Position numbers and translations under genes: made by a program
Shown: positions 8,730-19,648 of the stretch, piece after piece
How the letters are laid out: every line of letters starts with the position of its first letter
How positions within the stretch are numbered: the stretch's first letter is position 1
Assembly (NCBI GenBank): GCA_021736575.1
Contig: JAIPFP010000013.1
Coordinates: 1-47,705, forward strand
Origin: Pirellula sp.
GTDB lineage: Bacteria > Planctomycetota > Planctomycetia > Pirellulales > Pirellulaceae
Direction: 5' to 3'
DNA: 47,705 nucleotides
Notes under the pieces: model-generated
Database searches by the model: none
Told to the model about the DNA's origin: nothing
Seen by the model: only the letters and a program-made list of their open reading frames with translations

Positions 8730-10049
8730 ATGGATTTGTTTACCCACGCTGAAAAGGCCAATCGAGAAAAATCCCTGCCTTTGGCTGCTCGAATGCGGCC
8801 AAAAACACTCTCTGAGTTCGTTGGACAGTCCCATTTCTTAGCGCCTGGTAAGCTTCTGCCGCGTTTGATTGCTGCCAGACGAGTTCAATCGATTATTTTC
8901 TATGGACCGCCCGGAACTGGCAAAACGACCCTGGCGCATCTCCTGGCCATCGAAACGGGCGGTCAATTTCGGCAGATCAACGCAGTCACCAGCGGCATCA
9001 AGGAATTGCGAGAAGCGCTCCAATGGGCGAAAGAGGAAGTTTCCACGGGGAGCTCGCGTCCCATCTTGTTTATCGATGAAATCCATCGCTTCAATCGCGC
9101 CCAGCAAGACGCGTTGTTACCCGATGTGGAGGATGGCGTGATCGCGCTCGTCGGGGCAACCACCAGCAACCCCTTTTTCTCGGTCAACGGAGCACTGCTA
9201 AGCCGTTCGCAACTCTTCGAATTAAAGCCGCTCACAGAATCGGAAATCATTGCACTCTTGGAACGCTCCATTGCGGACAAATCTCGAGGACTAGGGATGT
9301 ATAACATTCAACCTCAGCACGAAGCCCTGGCGTTTTGTGCGACCATGGCGGAGGGAGATGCAAGGCGGGCGTTGGGAGCTCTTGAACTGGCGGTTCTCTC
9401 CGCAAACACATCGCCTATCGTTCTCGACGTCGACTTGATTCGCGAGAGCATGCAGAAAAAAGTTCTGCAATTCGATGCGAGTGGGGATCAACACTACGAT
9501 ATGGCTAGCGCCCTGATCAAAAGTATTCGTGGGTCGGATGTCGATGCAGCCCTTTATTGGCTATCGCGTTGCATTGAAAGCGGCGAGGAGATTCGTTTCC
9601 TGACGCGTCGGCTGGTGATACTGGCCAGCGAGGACATTGGCAACGCGGATCCACAAGCTTTGCCGCTAGCGGTCGCTGGAATGCAAGCATGTGAATTCAT
9701 CGGGCTTCCAGAGTGTCAGCTCACGCTTTCGCAAGTCGTCATTTATTTGGCACTTGCTCCAAAAAGCAATTCCGCAACAACCGCGATCTTTGCGGCCCGT
9801 GAAGATGTTAGGCAAGGGACCGTAATACCGGTACCGATCCATTTGCGAGACGGACATTACCCAGGCTCGAAGCGACTTGGGCATGGGCAAGGATACGAGT
9901 ACTCACACGATGCAACCGATGGTGTCGCGGCACAGGACTACCTTGGCGTAGATCGCGAGTACTATCACCCGGTCGGACGAGGATTCGAAGTGGAGCTTGC
10001 AAAACGTTGGGAGGAAATCAAGAATCGCTTGAAAAACCGACCAACTTGA
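8730..10049 (+). CDS. rarA: replication-associated recombination protein A (MgsA/RarA AAA ATPase)
   Basis: MRPKTLSEFVGQSHFLAPGKLLPRLI...[18 protein letters not shown]...ILFIDEIHRFNRAQQDALLP...YPGSKRLGHGQGYEYSHD; ATG at 8730. Confidence 0.95.
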   Translation: MDLFTHAEKANREKSLPLAARMRPKTLSEFVGQSHFLAPGKLLPRLIAARRVQSIIFYGPPGTGKTTLAHLLAIETGGQFRQINAVTSGIKELREALQWAKEEVSTGSSRPILFIDEIHRFNRAQQDALLPDVEDGVIALVGATTSNPFFSVNGALLSRSQLFELKPLTESEIIALLERSIADKSRGLGMYNIQPQHEALAFCATMAEGDARRALGALELAVLSANTSPIVLDVDLIRESMQKKVLQFDASGDQHYDMASALIKSIRGSDVDAALYWLSRCIESGEEIRFLTRRLVILASEDIGNADPQALPLAVAGMQACEFIGLPECQLTLSQVVIYLALAPKSNSATTAIFAAREDVRQGTVIPVPIHLRDGHYPGSKRLGHGQGYEYSHDATDGVAAQDYLGVDREYYHPVGRGFEVELAKRWEEIKNRLKNRPT

Positions 10050-10120
10050 TACTTCCTCGCTGGGCGTCGCTCAGAGAAACCTTGATCGAAAAACTCCATC
10101 AGATCCCTTCGGAGCAAAGA

Positions 10121-11458
10121 ATGCAAGAAAAACGACGACTTGGACTTTTCTTAGGTGGGCTTTTGGCAACGATCAGCAACGGCGTCAAGGCGGATGACTG
10201 GTACCAGTTTCGAGGCCCCCGCGGCGACGGGTACATTGCTGAAAAAAATGTGCCAACCACTTGGGGTGGGTTCTTTGAGAAGCCCGTTTGGAAGACGGTC
10301 GTGCCCGGTCGCGGGTGGTCCTCACCCATTGTGGTTGCAAACCGGATCTGGCTTACTTCCTCCGAGCAGGTTGCGCTTTCCGACCAAGCCGCAGTGCAGA
10401 AATTAGCCAGCCGTCCCTTTGGCTCTAGCGACTTCCAAACACATGCTTCGGTGTCGCTATTTGCCATTGAGCTCAATGCCGATACCGGCGAGATACTTCG
10501 GCGCGTCGAGCTGTTTACCGTTGAAAATCCGACCCCGATACACTCGATGAACAGCTATGCATCTCCGACCCCGATTACAGATGGATCGAGGGTTTATTGC
10601 CATTTTGGTTCATTGGGAACGGCCTGTATTGATATTCCATCGGGGAAGGTACTTTGGCGTCGCGAATTTAAGATTGAGGAGATCACCGGAGGTGGTGCAT
10701 CGCCTGTACTTTGGGGCAACCATTTGTTCGTACCGTTCGATGGGTCCGACGAGCAATACCTGGTTGCACTCGACAAATTAACCGGGCAAACAGTGTGGAA
10801 ATCGGCTCGCCCGCCTATTGAGGCCTCCCATGATTCGCATCGACGCGCGTTTAGCACACCCCTTATCGTTGAATCAGATGGACGAACACAATTGATATCA
10901 GCAGCCGCTCAATGGCTGGTGTCTCACAACCCGGAAGATGGAAGTGAATGGTGGCGTGCAAAGGTCGGAGAAGGACACGCATTGGTGCCTCGTCCGGTGT
11001 TTCAAAATGGGAGCATTTTCGTTTGCACGGGATATAGCAAACCGCAAATGGTCGCGATCAAAGTGAATGGATCTGGTGACGTTTCCGAAACCGCAATCCT
11101 CTGGAGATCCATGCGTCAAGTCCCTGAAATCGCATCCCCTATCATCGTCGGTCGTGAAATTTACTTTGTGTCGGCGATGGGGATTGCGACCTGCCTGGAT
11201 ACAGAAACCGGAGCCTTGGTTTGGCAACATCGATTAGGGGGAACACACGCATCCAGCCCTTCCTACTCAGATGGGCGAATTTACTTCACGAGCCAGGAGG
11301 GAATCACCACCGTGATTCGGCCCGGACTCGTTTATTCGGAAATAGCCAAAAACGAGTTGTTCGGCGAAACGCTCGCTTCGCTTGCAGTTTACAAAGGGAT
11401 GTTTTTGCTGCGTACAGATCCCATTCTTTATTGCCTCAAGCAGGCTCAATTGGAATAG
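10121..11458 (+). CDS. PQQ-like beta-propeller repeat protein (BamB-like)
   Basis: WYQFRGPRGDGYIAEKNVPTTW; repeated blades (GKVLWRREF, TGQTVWKS, TGALVWQHRLGG). Confidence 0.88.
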   Translation: MQEKRRLGLFLGGLLATISNGVKADDWYQFRGPRGDGYIAEKNVPTTWGGFFEKPVWKTVVPGRGWSSPIVVANRIWLTSSEQVALSDQAAVQKLASRPFGSSDFQTHASVSLFAIELNADTGEILRRVELFTVENPTPIHSMNSYASPTPITDGSRVYCHFGSLGTACIDIPSGKVLWRREFKIEEITGGGASPVLWGNHLFVPFDGSDEQYLVALDKLTGQTVWKSARPPIEASHDSHRRAFSTPLIVESDGRTQLISAAAQWLVSHNPEDGSEWWRAKVGEGHALVPRPVFQNGSIFVCTGYSKPQMVAIKVNGSGDVSETAILWRSMRQVPEIASPIIVGREIYFVSAMGIATCLDTETGALVWQHRLGGTHASSPSYSDGRIYFTSQEGITTVIRPGLVYSEIAKNELFGETLASLAVYKGMFLLRTDPILYCLKQAQLE

Positions 11459-11504
11459 CGCATCCCTGGATGCAACTTCGCCGGGACTCTGGTAACATAG
11501 CCGC

Positions 11505-12368
11505 ATGTCATCATCATCCAATGAAGTCAAATATTTGCTGTTCGACGTGGAAAGCGTTGCTGACGGAGAAGCGATTGCCAAAACGCGTTATCCGCAACGG
11601 AATCTGTCTGCACAGCAGGCCATCAATACCTTTCGACAGGACTTGCTCATCGAGAGCGGTCGCGACTTTATACCCTACACCTACCACACCCCCATAGCTG
11701 TGGTTGCCGCTAAGATCCGTGAAGACTTCAGTCTCATCGAGATCGTGTCGTTAGACGAACCGCACTTTCGACCGCCCGTCATTACACGCTTCTTTTGGAC
11801 CGGTTGGGAACGTTATGCAAGACCGACGTTCGTGACGTTCAATGGTCGTTCGTTTGACATTCCGTTGATGGAACTTTCCGCATTTCGATACGGTGTCAGT
11901 GTCCCAGCGTGGTTCAACATTTACGACAAGTCCTATGAGCAGTTCCGCAATCGATACAATTTGCAATCGCACCTTGATCTGCATGAGATCTTGACGAACT
12001 TTGGAAGCAGCTGGTTTCGCGGTGGTTTGAACCTCGCCGCGTATTTGCTGAACAAGCCTGGGAAACTCGATGTGCAAGGCAGCATGGTTCAAGATATGCA
12101 CGCGGCCGGCCAATCTGCAGAAATCAGCGAGTATTGCCGCTGCGACGTACTCGATACGTATTTCGTGTTTCTGCGAGTTCAAGTTGTCATGGGCAGACTG
12201 ACTCTCGAGCAAGAAGGTCATTTGGTGGAAAGCACAAAGCAAATGCTCGAAAGCCAATGCGAGAAGCATCCTGCCTATCGCGCCTATCTCGATCAATGGG
12301 GCGATTGGATCGATCCATTTAGCGGCCTGTCGCCATCAAGCTTAAGTAAACCTGTGAATTCAAAATGA
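11505..12368 (+). CDS. 3'-5' exonuclease, PolB exonuclease-like (PF10108-type)
   Basis: LLFDVESVADGEAIAKTRYP; TFVTFNGRSFDIPLMELSAFRYG; DLHEILTNFGS; YCRCDVLDTYFVFLR. Confidence 0.85.
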   Translation: MSSSSNEVKYLLFDVESVADGEAIAKTRYPQRNLSAQQAINTFRQDLLIESGRDFIPYTYHTPIAVVAAKIREDFSLIEIVSLDEPHFRPPVITRFFWTGWERYARPTFVTFNGRSFDIPLMELSAFRYGVSVPAWFNIYDKSYEQFRNRYNLQSHLDLHEILTNFGSSWFRGGLNLAAYLLNKPGKLDVQGSMVQDMHAAGQSAEISEYCRCDVLDTYFVFLRVQVVMGRLTLEQEGHLVESTKQMLESQCEKHPAYRAYLDQWGDWIDPFSGLSPSSLSKPVNSK

Positions 12369-12460
12369 GCGATTAGCAAGCGTCATGACATTGGATTTTG
12401 CTGTTATACTCTTCGAGCTCGAATAAACAAAATCACATCTTTTCAATGAGAGAATCAAAC

Positions 12461-12826
12461 ATGCCAAGTCTAACCGTCGAAGGAATTGGAACGTTCGAAG
12501 TTCCCAGTGGAAAGCGACTGGTCGCTGCCCTACGAGACGATGCGGGTACCGATCAATTGCACGCTTGCGGCGGAAAAGCGCGTTGCACAACCTGCCGAGT
12601 TGAGTTTGTTTCGGGAGAACCCGAAAAGATGACGAAAGCCGAAAAAGATATTTTGGCTGCTCGCGGAGTGGCTGGCGTACGACTTAGTTGTCAAATCACT
12701 TGCGAATCGGACATGACAGTCAAAGTGATTAGCCGACTCGAAGGGAGCGGTCGGAAGGACTGTGGTTCGCCCGTGGCAGAAAGTATTGAACCAGCACCAG
12801 TTGAGTGGACGACCAAGGATGCTTGA
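12461..12826 (+). CDS. 2Fe-2S ferredoxin-like protein
   Basis: CGGKARCTTCRVEF...VRLSCQI (CxxxxCxxC...C); ATG 12461, alternative 12446. Confidence 0.88.
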   Translation: MPSLTVEGIGTFEVPSGKRLVAALRDDAGTDQLHACGGKARCTTCRVEFVSGEPEKMTKAEKDILAARGVAGVRLSCQITCESDMTVKVISRLEGSGRKDCGSPVAESIEPAPVEWTTKDA

Positions 12827-12857
12827 GTCGCCAGTTCACGGCTATGGGAAATGATGT

Positions 12858-14780
12858 ATGTGCGGGATCGCAGGTGGAATTTGGTTGCACAACGCTCAAG
12901 GGCTTTCGAGTGATGTACTAAAATCGATGACCGATGCGATCGCACATCGCGGCCCTGACGATCAAGGACACTTGATCATCCAACCCAAAGCGAACCTCTC
13001 CATTCTTGATGCTGCCCCGTCGCCTGGCGTCGCTCTTGGCTTTCGTCGTCTGTCGATCATCGATCTAGCTGCTGGCCATCAACCGCTTGGCAACGAAGAC
13101 GGTTCGGTTCAGATTGTCTTTAATGGCGAGATATACAACTATCAAGAACTGAGGCATCGTCTCGAAGGCTCCGGACATATCTTCCGAACGCATACCGATA
13201 CCGAAACCATCGTTCATCTGTACGAAGACCTCGGCCTCGATTGTTTTGAGCATTTGAATGGCATGTTCGCCATGGCTATCTGGGACCAACGACGGGAACG
13301 TTTGGTGCTCGCTCGGGATCGCTTGGGCAAAAAGCCGCTTTACTATTGCATGCACGGAGGTCGGCTCGTCTTTGCAAGCGAACTGAAGAGCCTCATGCAA
13401 TTGCCGGGGATCAGCAAGGAGATCGACCCAGGCGCAATCGATTTGTATTTGACGTACCAATACATACCGCACCCTCATTCCATTTACAAAGGGATTCGCA
13501 AATTGCCGCCAGGCCACTTTGCTGTTTTCGAAAATGGAGAATTGAGCGTTCAGCGGTACTGGAATGTCGATTGGTCGCGCGAAACTCCGATGAATCAGCC
13601 CACGGCGTCGCGGGAGCTCAAGACGATGCTAGCGGATGCCGTTCGTATTCGTTTGCGCAGCGATGTTCCGCTCGGGGCGTTTCTTTCCGGTGGAATCGAT
13701 TCGTCGTTGATTGTGGCTATTGCACAACAACAATTGGAGATGCCAATCCGAACGTTCTCGATTGGCTTCTCGGAGGCGGATTTTGATGAAACACACTATG
13801 CCAAGATGGTAGCGGACCATGTGGGAAGCAAGCACGAACGCTTTGAGGTAACACCCGACGCGTTAAACATTGTCGATCGGCTGGTGGATCAATATGATGA
13901 GCCTTTTGGCGATTCGTCGGCCGTGCCGACGTGGTACTTGTGCGAGCTGACTCGACAGCATGTAACCGTTGCGCTGAGCGGGGATGGTGGCGATGAGCTG
14001 TTTGGTGGATATGAGCGCTACCGAGCATTGAAGCTGAGCGGTCAGTACGAATCTCGCATGCCGATCCGTTGGCTCAATCAGTCGTGGCTCATCAAGCGAT
14101 TACCTGACTCGAGTGCTCGACGATCTTTTTTGCGCCGTGTTAGGAGGTTTTGTGAAGCTCTTGGCCAGCCGCCGATTGAACGCTACATGAATTGGATCCA
14201 AATTTTTGGTGAGGCGAGCCGGCTAGATCTGTATCGCGAATCGTTTATCGAACAATTGCCTGATCGCAATCCAGTATCGTTTTTGGCGGACGCTTGGCGG
14301 CGAGCTGGAAAGCGGGATCTCGTTAGTTGCGCAACCACGGCGGACTTGCAGACGTATATGCCATGCGATTTGATGACCAAGGTGGATATTGCGTCGATGG
14401 CGCATTCCCTCGAAGCTCGCCAACCGATGCTGGACTATCGATTGGTGGAATGGGCGGCCGCATTGCCCTCAAATCTGAAGCTGAGGGGCAAGCGTGGCAA
14501 GTGCCTTTTGATGGACACCTATCACGACCTTTTACCAAAAGCGATTTGGAATCGTTCCAAGATGGGATTTGGCGTGCCGATCGCCAAGTGGTTTAAGACT
14601 TCGTTGCGAGATCGAACTTACGATGCTCTCTTGGGTCCGGACGCAAAGTGCCATTCTTTTTTTCGTCGCGACGCGATTGCAACGCTGGTGGAGGAGCATA
14701 TGAGTGGTCAATCGAATCAAGCGTATCGCCTTTGGAATTTGCTTTTCCTGGAGCTTTGGTTGCGAAAAAATGCTGGCTAA
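12858..14780 (+). CDS. asnB: asparagine synthase (glutamine-hydrolyzing)
   Basis: MCGIAGG N-terminal Cys; IAHRGPDDQGH; FNGEIYNYQELR; LSGGIDSSLI. Confidence 0.95.
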   Translation: MCGIAGGIWLHNAQGLSSDVLKSMTDAIAHRGPDDQGHLIIQPKANLSILDAAPSPGVALGFRRLSIIDLAAGHQPLGNEDGSVQIVFNGEIYNYQELRHRLEGSGHIFRTHTDTETIVHLYEDLGLDCFEHLNGMFAMAIWDQRRERLVLARDRLGKKPLYYCMHGGRLVFASELKSLMQLPGISKEIDPGAIDLYLTYQYIPHPHSIYKGIRKLPPGHFAVFENGELSVQRYWNVDWSRETPMNQPTASRELKTMLADAVRIRLRSDVPLGAFLSGGIDSSLIVAIAQQQLEMPIRTFSIGFSEADFDETHYAKMVADHVGSKHERFEVTPDALNIVDRLVDQYDEPFGDSSAVPTWYLCELTRQHVTVALSGDGGDELFGGYERYRALKLSGQYESRMPIRWLNQSWLIKRLPDSSARRSFLRRVRRFCEALGQPPIERYMNWIQIFGEASRLDLYRESFIEQLPDRNPVSFLADAWRRAGKRDLVSCATTADLQTYMPCDLMTKVDIASMAHSLEARQPMLDYRLVEWAAALPSNLKLRGKRGKCLLMDTYHDLLPKAIWNRSKMGFGVPIAKWFKTSLRDRTYDALLGPDAKCHSFFRRDAIATLVEEHMSGQSNQAYRLWNLLFLELWLRKNAG

Positions 14781-14993
14781 CAATGGGCAGGGGGCCGCGA
14801 GCACATCCAGGATTCGGATTACGTCAGGAAAGATCAAAAAAACCTGGGAAAGCCAACAAGGAGATGAGAAAACGTGTTAGACCTGCCAGCAAATTGGCCT
14901 TACCGTTACAATGCCAGCCCTTTGAGCAGTTGACCGCTAGGGCCACGCGTCCCATTTTCCATACAAATTAAGCGATTCGGATAGTATCGGCAC

Positions 14994-17033
14994 ATGAGCA
15001 ATTCTCCCAAGCAAGAAAAAAACGAAGGTCCTTCCGCACCTGTTCGCCGCGGGCAAGGGTTCTGGACGGTCGGCTTGATTTTGCTAGCTGTCTTTTTGAT
15101 GCTGTTTTTCGTACCGGGAATGACTAGTTCCAGGATTGACTACAGTTTCTTCCTAGAACAATTGGACAACCAGAACATTCAGCGTTTGACCATTTACGAT
15201 TCCTATATTCAGGGGTCCTTTGTATTTCCGCCGCCGACGCCTGCCACGTATGACTACTATGGCAAGCTCAAGAAACCGAAAGAAACAGCAGACGGTACGA
15301 AAGAAACGCTCAAAAAGGACTTTGAAGTCTTTATTCCTGCTGGGGCAGAGGCGCAGTCGGAATTGTTCCGCAAGTTGAACGAATTGCGCGCCAACTCGAA
15401 AAAATCGACTGCGGATCCCAATGATCCCGATGCGGTCCCTTCCACGCCGACAGTTCCGTTCGAATACAGCGTTGTTCCAGGCGGAACGCTCAGTACGATC
15501 ATGATGCTCATCTTCCTGTCCATGTTGATCGTGACGATCGTTGGTCTTTATTTGTTCTTTCGCCGAAGTCGGGACTCCATGATGGGGGGTGGGTTTCTCA
15601 ATAGTTTCACGCGTTCGACCGCGAAACGCTTTGAACCATCGGATCAGAGTATTACCTTTGACGATGTAGCGGGTCTGGAAGGAGTCAAAGCGGACTTGCA
15701 GGAGATCGTCGAGTTTCTAAAGTCGCCGGAAAAATTTCAGAAACTGGGTGGCCGCGTTCCGAAAGGTGTGTTGCTCAACGGCCCCCCTGGGACTGGCAAA
15801 ACACTGCTCGCTCGGGCGGTTGCGGGAGAAGCCGGAGTCGCTTTCTTTTCCGTCAACGGCAGCGAATTCATTCAAATGTTTGTCGGTGTAGGTGCCTCTC
15901 GGGTTCGGGACCTCTTTGCAACTGCCAAAGAGCAATCGCCAGCGATTATCTTCATTGATGAAATCGATGCGGTTGGTCGGCAGCGCGGTGCAGGTTTGGG
16001 AGGTGGTCATGACGAACGCGAACAGACGTTGAATCAGATTCTTGGCGAGATGGATGGTTTTTCGCCAACCGATTCCGTCATCATCATGGCGGCAACCAAC
16101 CGACCAGACGTTTTGGATCCTGCCTTGCTGCGTCCCGGGCGATTCGATCGACTTGTGACCGTTGGGAGACCTACGCTCAAAGGCCGCGAAGCAATTCTCA
16201 AGGTTCATGTCCGCGAAGTTCCTTTGGACAACGATGTGGATTTGCACATTATTGCAGAAGCAACTGTGGGACTGACGGGGGCAGATTTGCGAAACATTGT
16301 CAACGAAGCGGCGCTTTGGGCCGCTCGCCACGACAAAACTCGCGTCAGCACGAGTGACTTCGATTACGCCAGAGACAAAGTTCTGATGGGTGCAAAACGC
16401 GAGGAAGTCTTGCAACCAAGTGAAAAAGAAAAGACTGCTTATCACGAAGCAGGTCACACGTTGACGGCTTGGTTTCTGCCAGGTGCTCAGCGGGTTCACA
16501 AAGTCACGGTAGTTCCGCGTGGGCAATCGCTTGGCAGCACTCAGATTTTGCCCAACGAAGATCGCATGAACATGTCCGAAAGTGAGATTCGAGATCAATT
16601 GGTGGTTTTGTTAGCGGGTCGGGCCGCCGAAAAGATCATCTACGACGAAACATCCGTCGGCGCAGAAAACGACCTCGAAAGGGCCACTAGCCTTGGGAGG
16701 CGGATGGTTTCTCACTGGGGAATGAGTTTGAAACTGGGCCCGGTATCTTACAAACTTTCCGATAGCGATCCGTTTCTAGGCCGAGAGATTCACCAGCAGC
16801 GTCAATTCAGCGAGCGAACACAAGAAACGATCGATGCCGAAGTGGGGGACACATTGCGAGCTGCGGATCGACGCGCATCCGACATGCTTCATGCTCGACG
16901 CGAAGAGCTCGAACGTCTCAAGGATGCGTTGATGGAAAGAGAAGAGCTAGACGAAAAAGAAATAACCGAATTGATCGGGCCAAGCGTCCATGTCAAAGGA
17001 ACTCAGGCGACCGAAGCGGTCGTCGCCAGATAG
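14994..17033 (+). CDS. ftsH: ATP-dependent zinc metalloprotease FtsH
   Basis: [64 protein letters not shown] zinc motif. Confidence 0.97.
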   Translation: MSNSPKQEKNEGPSAPVRRGQGFWTVGLILLAVFLMLFFVPGMTSSRIDYSFFLEQLDNQNIQRLTIYDSYIQGSFVFPPPTPATYDYYGKLKKPKETADGTKETLKKDFEVFIPAGAEAQSELFRKLNELRANSKKSTADPNDPDAVPSTPTVPFEYSVVPGGTLSTIMMLIFLSMLIVTIVGLYLFFRRSRDSMMGGGFLNSFTRSTAKRFEPSDQSITFDDVAGLEGVKADLQEIVEFLKSPEKFQKLGGRVPKGVLLNGPPGTGKTLLARAVAGEAGVAFFSVNGSEFIQMFVGVGASRVRDLFATAKEQSPAIIFIDEIDAVGRQRGAGLGGGHDEREQTLNQILGEMDGFSPTDSVIIMAATNRPDVLDPALLRPGRFDRLVTVGRPTLKGREAILKVHVREVPLDNDVDLHIIAEATVGLTGADLRNIVNEAALWAARHDKTRVSTSDFDYARDKVLMGAKREEVLQPSEKEKTAYHEAGHTLTAWFLPGAQRVHKVTVVPRGQSLGSTQILPNEDRMNMSESEIRDQLVVLLAGRAAEKIIYDETSVGAENDLERATSLGRRMVSHWGMSLKLGPVSYKLSDSDPFLGREIHQQRQFSERTQETIDAEVGDTLRAADRRASDMLHARREELERLKDALMEREELDEKEITELIGPSVHVKGTQATEAVVAR

Positions 17034-17040
17034 CGAGAGT

Positions 17041-18210
17041 ATGGCCCGCAAGAAATCAAATAAAGTTCGGATCGAGTTTCGCAAGAATCATCAATCCCAA
17101 GCCCGAGATGCGGATCTCACCAGCGATTACGCTTCGAATCAGGACGATATCGACACCGTTGCGTCGCAACGCGTGAGCGGCAAGGGAGAGCACACCCGCC
17201 ATCGAACGGTCAAAGGAAATTTGATCGATCGCGAGCAGCAGGATGCGTTTGGGCAGATTGACCTGGACGTAAACGTTCCATCGACGCTCAGCGGGTTGGT
17301 CCTGCGAGTTCACGGCTTGGAATCCATAGTACGCGTTGCCGATGGCCGGATTTTCCGATGTGCAGTCCGTCGCGTTCTTAAGAATCTTGCAACGGATCAA
17401 AGGCATGTTCTGGTCGCAGGCGATGAAGTGAAGTTGCTCCCCGAAGGAGCCGCTCAAGCGTGGATCGTACGCATTGAACCGCGACGTTCCACGTTGAGTC
17501 GCACCAGCAAGCAGCGTCGGCATGTTATTGTTGCCAACGTCGATCAGTTGCTAGTGGTAACGAGTGCAGCTCAGCCGTCGATCAAACCGAACCTGATCGA
17601 TCGAGTTTTGGCGACGGCCGAACAAAATCAGCTCGACGCTTGCATCTGCATTAATAAATGTGATTTGATCGATGTGGCAGCCTTGCAACCGCTAATTGGA
17701 ACGTATGCGCAGATGGGATATCGTGTGTTGATGGTCAGTGCGGCCAGGGGTTGGGGGCTGTCGCGACTGCGCGACATTACCCGCAATCGCAACAGTGTTG
17801 TGATTGGGCAGAGCGGTGTGGGTAAATCTTCGATTCTCAACGCGATTGACAAGGACCTCAAGCAACGCGTTCAGGCCGTTAGCTCAGAAAATCAAAAGGG
17901 CAAGCATACCACGACGACGGCTGAGGTTTTTCCGCTCAGTTATGGTGGGTCGATGATCGACACTCCCGGCGTGCGGCAATTCCAACTGTGGGATATTGTG
18001 ACCAGTGAAATGTCGGGTCTTTTTCGAGATATTCGGCCTTTTGCCTCAAATTGCCGTTATCCCAACTGCACTCACATTCACGAAAACTTATGCGCGGTCA
18101 AAGATGCGGTCGCCGACGGCAGGCTTGATGGGCGGCGTTACGATAGTTACTGCCAGATGGTTGAGAGTCCTGGCGAGATGGTGCGGGACGATTTTGAGGA
18201 GTTCGAATAG
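17041..18210 (+). CDS. rsgA: ribosome small subunit-dependent GTPase A
   Basis: IGQSGVGKSSILNAI; MIDTPGVRQFQLWDI; zinc-binding CRYPNCTHIHENLCAVKDAV. Confidence 0.93.
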   Translation: MARKKSNKVRIEFRKNHQSQARDADLTSDYASNQDDIDTVASQRVSGKGEHTRHRTVKGNLIDREQQDAFGQIDLDVNVPSTLSGLVLRVHGLESIVRVADGRIFRCAVRRVLKNLATDQRHVLVAGDEVKLLPEGAAQAWIVRIEPRRSTLSRTSKQRRHVIVANVDQLLVVTSAAQPSIKPNLIDRVLATAEQNQLDACICINKCDLIDVAALQPLIGTYAQMGYRVLMVSAARGWGLSRLRDITRNRNSVVIGQSGVGKSSILNAIDKDLKQRVQAVSSENQKGKHTTTTAEVFPLSYGGSMIDTPGVRQFQLWDIVTSEMSGLFRDIRPFASNCRYPNCTHIHENLCAVKDAVADGRLDGRRYDSYCQMVESPGEMVRDDFEEFE

Positions 18211-18328
18211 GCTTCGGTCCATTAGCTGATTGTCGCGAAGCACTCTTCCGGCTACACTGCTGAGGCTTATTTTCCCACCCTTTTTTTTTGGAGCTGCGGA
18301 TTCAAAATCCATTGCAGCGGAGTATTTC

Positions 18329-19645
18329 ATGAGCGCCACGTTCGCTTCGCCCAAAGTTGACGCCACCAAAGCCAAATTGAGTGTCGGTGGAAAGGATATC
18401 GAGCTGCCTGTGCTTGTCGGTACCGAAAACGACCGAGCCATCGATATCTCGAAACTACTGAAGGATACAGGGCATACGACGATTGATGACGGTTTCGCAA
18501 ACACAGCCGCTACGTCGAGTTCGATTACGTATTTGGACGGAGACCGGGGCATTCTGCGGTATCGCGGATATCCGATCGAAGAGCTGGCAGAGCACTGCGA
18601 TTTTCTGGAGACGAGCTACCTCCTAATCTATGGTGAATTACCAACGATCGCTCAGTTAGATAAGTTCAAAGATTCGATCGAAAAGCATACCATGTTGCAC
18701 GAGGACATGAGGTCGTTTTACAACGGCTTCCCTCGCGATGCACACCCGATGGCGATTCTTTCGAGTGTGGTGGGTGCCCTTTCGACATTCTATCAGGATG
18801 CGCTCGATCCACATGATCCAGACGAAGTAGAAGTTTCCATTCATCGCTTGATTGCTAAGTTGCCGACGATCGCAGCGTACAGTTATAAGAAAGCTTTTGG
18901 GCAGCCGTTTATCTATCCAGACAACAGTTTGGATTATTGCCAGAATTTTCTAAGCATGATGTTTGCGTTGCCAAGCGAGCGATATCAGCCGGACCCTGAT
19001 TTTGTACGCGCATTGAATTTATTGTTGATCGTTCACGCGGATCACGAACAAAACTGCAGTACTTCGACCGTCCGGTTGGTCGGCTCGTCGCAAGCTAATT
19101 TATTCGCGAGTATCTCGGCGGGCATTTGCGCATTATGGGGCCCTCTGCACGGTGGAGCGAATGAAGCTTGCGTAAATATGCTCAAACAGATCGCCGATGA
19201 TGGTGGCAACGTCAAAAAGTACGTTGATATGGCTAAGGATAAGTCGAGCAATTTCAGGCTGATGGGCTTTGGCCACCGTGTCTACAAGAACTATGACCCA
19301 AGAGCCAAAATCATCAAGGCAGCTTGTGATGTGTTGCTTAATAAACTGAATCTGAACGATCCCCTGTTTGAAGTAGCACAGGAACTAGAAGCGGTTGCGT
19401 TGCGCGACCCATACTTCGTCGAACGTAAGTTGTATCCGAATGTGGACTTCTATTCGGGCGTAATCTATCGGGCCATGGGGATCCCGATTCAGATGTTTAC
19501 TGTGCTATTCGCGATCGGTCGATTGCCAGGTTGGATCGCTCATTGGGTTGAAATGCAGAACTCGCCGAACACTCGCATCGGGCGACCGCGTCAAGTCTAC
19601 ACAGGGCCCGTCAAACGCGATATCGTTCCTATCGAGAATCGGTAG
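18329..19645 (+). CDS. gltA: citrate synthase
   Basis: YLDGDRGILRYRGYPIEELAE; LLIVHADHEQNCSTSTVRLVGSS; GPLHGGANEA; GFGHRVYKNYDPRA. Confidence 0.96.
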   Translation: MSATFASPKVDATKAKLSVGGKDIELPVLVGTENDRAIDISKLLKDTGHTTIDDGFANTAATSSSITYLDGDRGILRYRGYPIEELAEHCDFLETSYLLIYGELPTIAQLDKFKDSIEKHTMLHEDMRSFYNGFPRDAHPMAILSSVVGALSTFYQDALDPHDPDEVEVSIHRLIAKLPTIAAYSYKKAFGQPFIYPDNSLDYCQNFLSMMFALPSERYQPDPDFVRALNLLLIVHADHEQNCSTSTVRLVGSSQANLFASISAGICALWGPLHGGANEACVNMLKQIADDGGNVKKYVDMAKDKSSNFRLMGFGHRVYKNYDPRAKIIKAACDVLLNKLNLNDPLFEVAQELEAVALRDPYFVERKLYPNVDFYSGVIYRAMGIPIQMFTVLFAIGRLPGWIAHWVEMQNSPNTRIGRPRQVYTGPVKRDIVPIENR

Positions 19646-19648
19646 TAG

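Noticed and set aside
15717-16598. 293-aa reverse ORF inside ftsH
   Set aside because: Antisense to a strongly conserved coding region; no recognisable domain.
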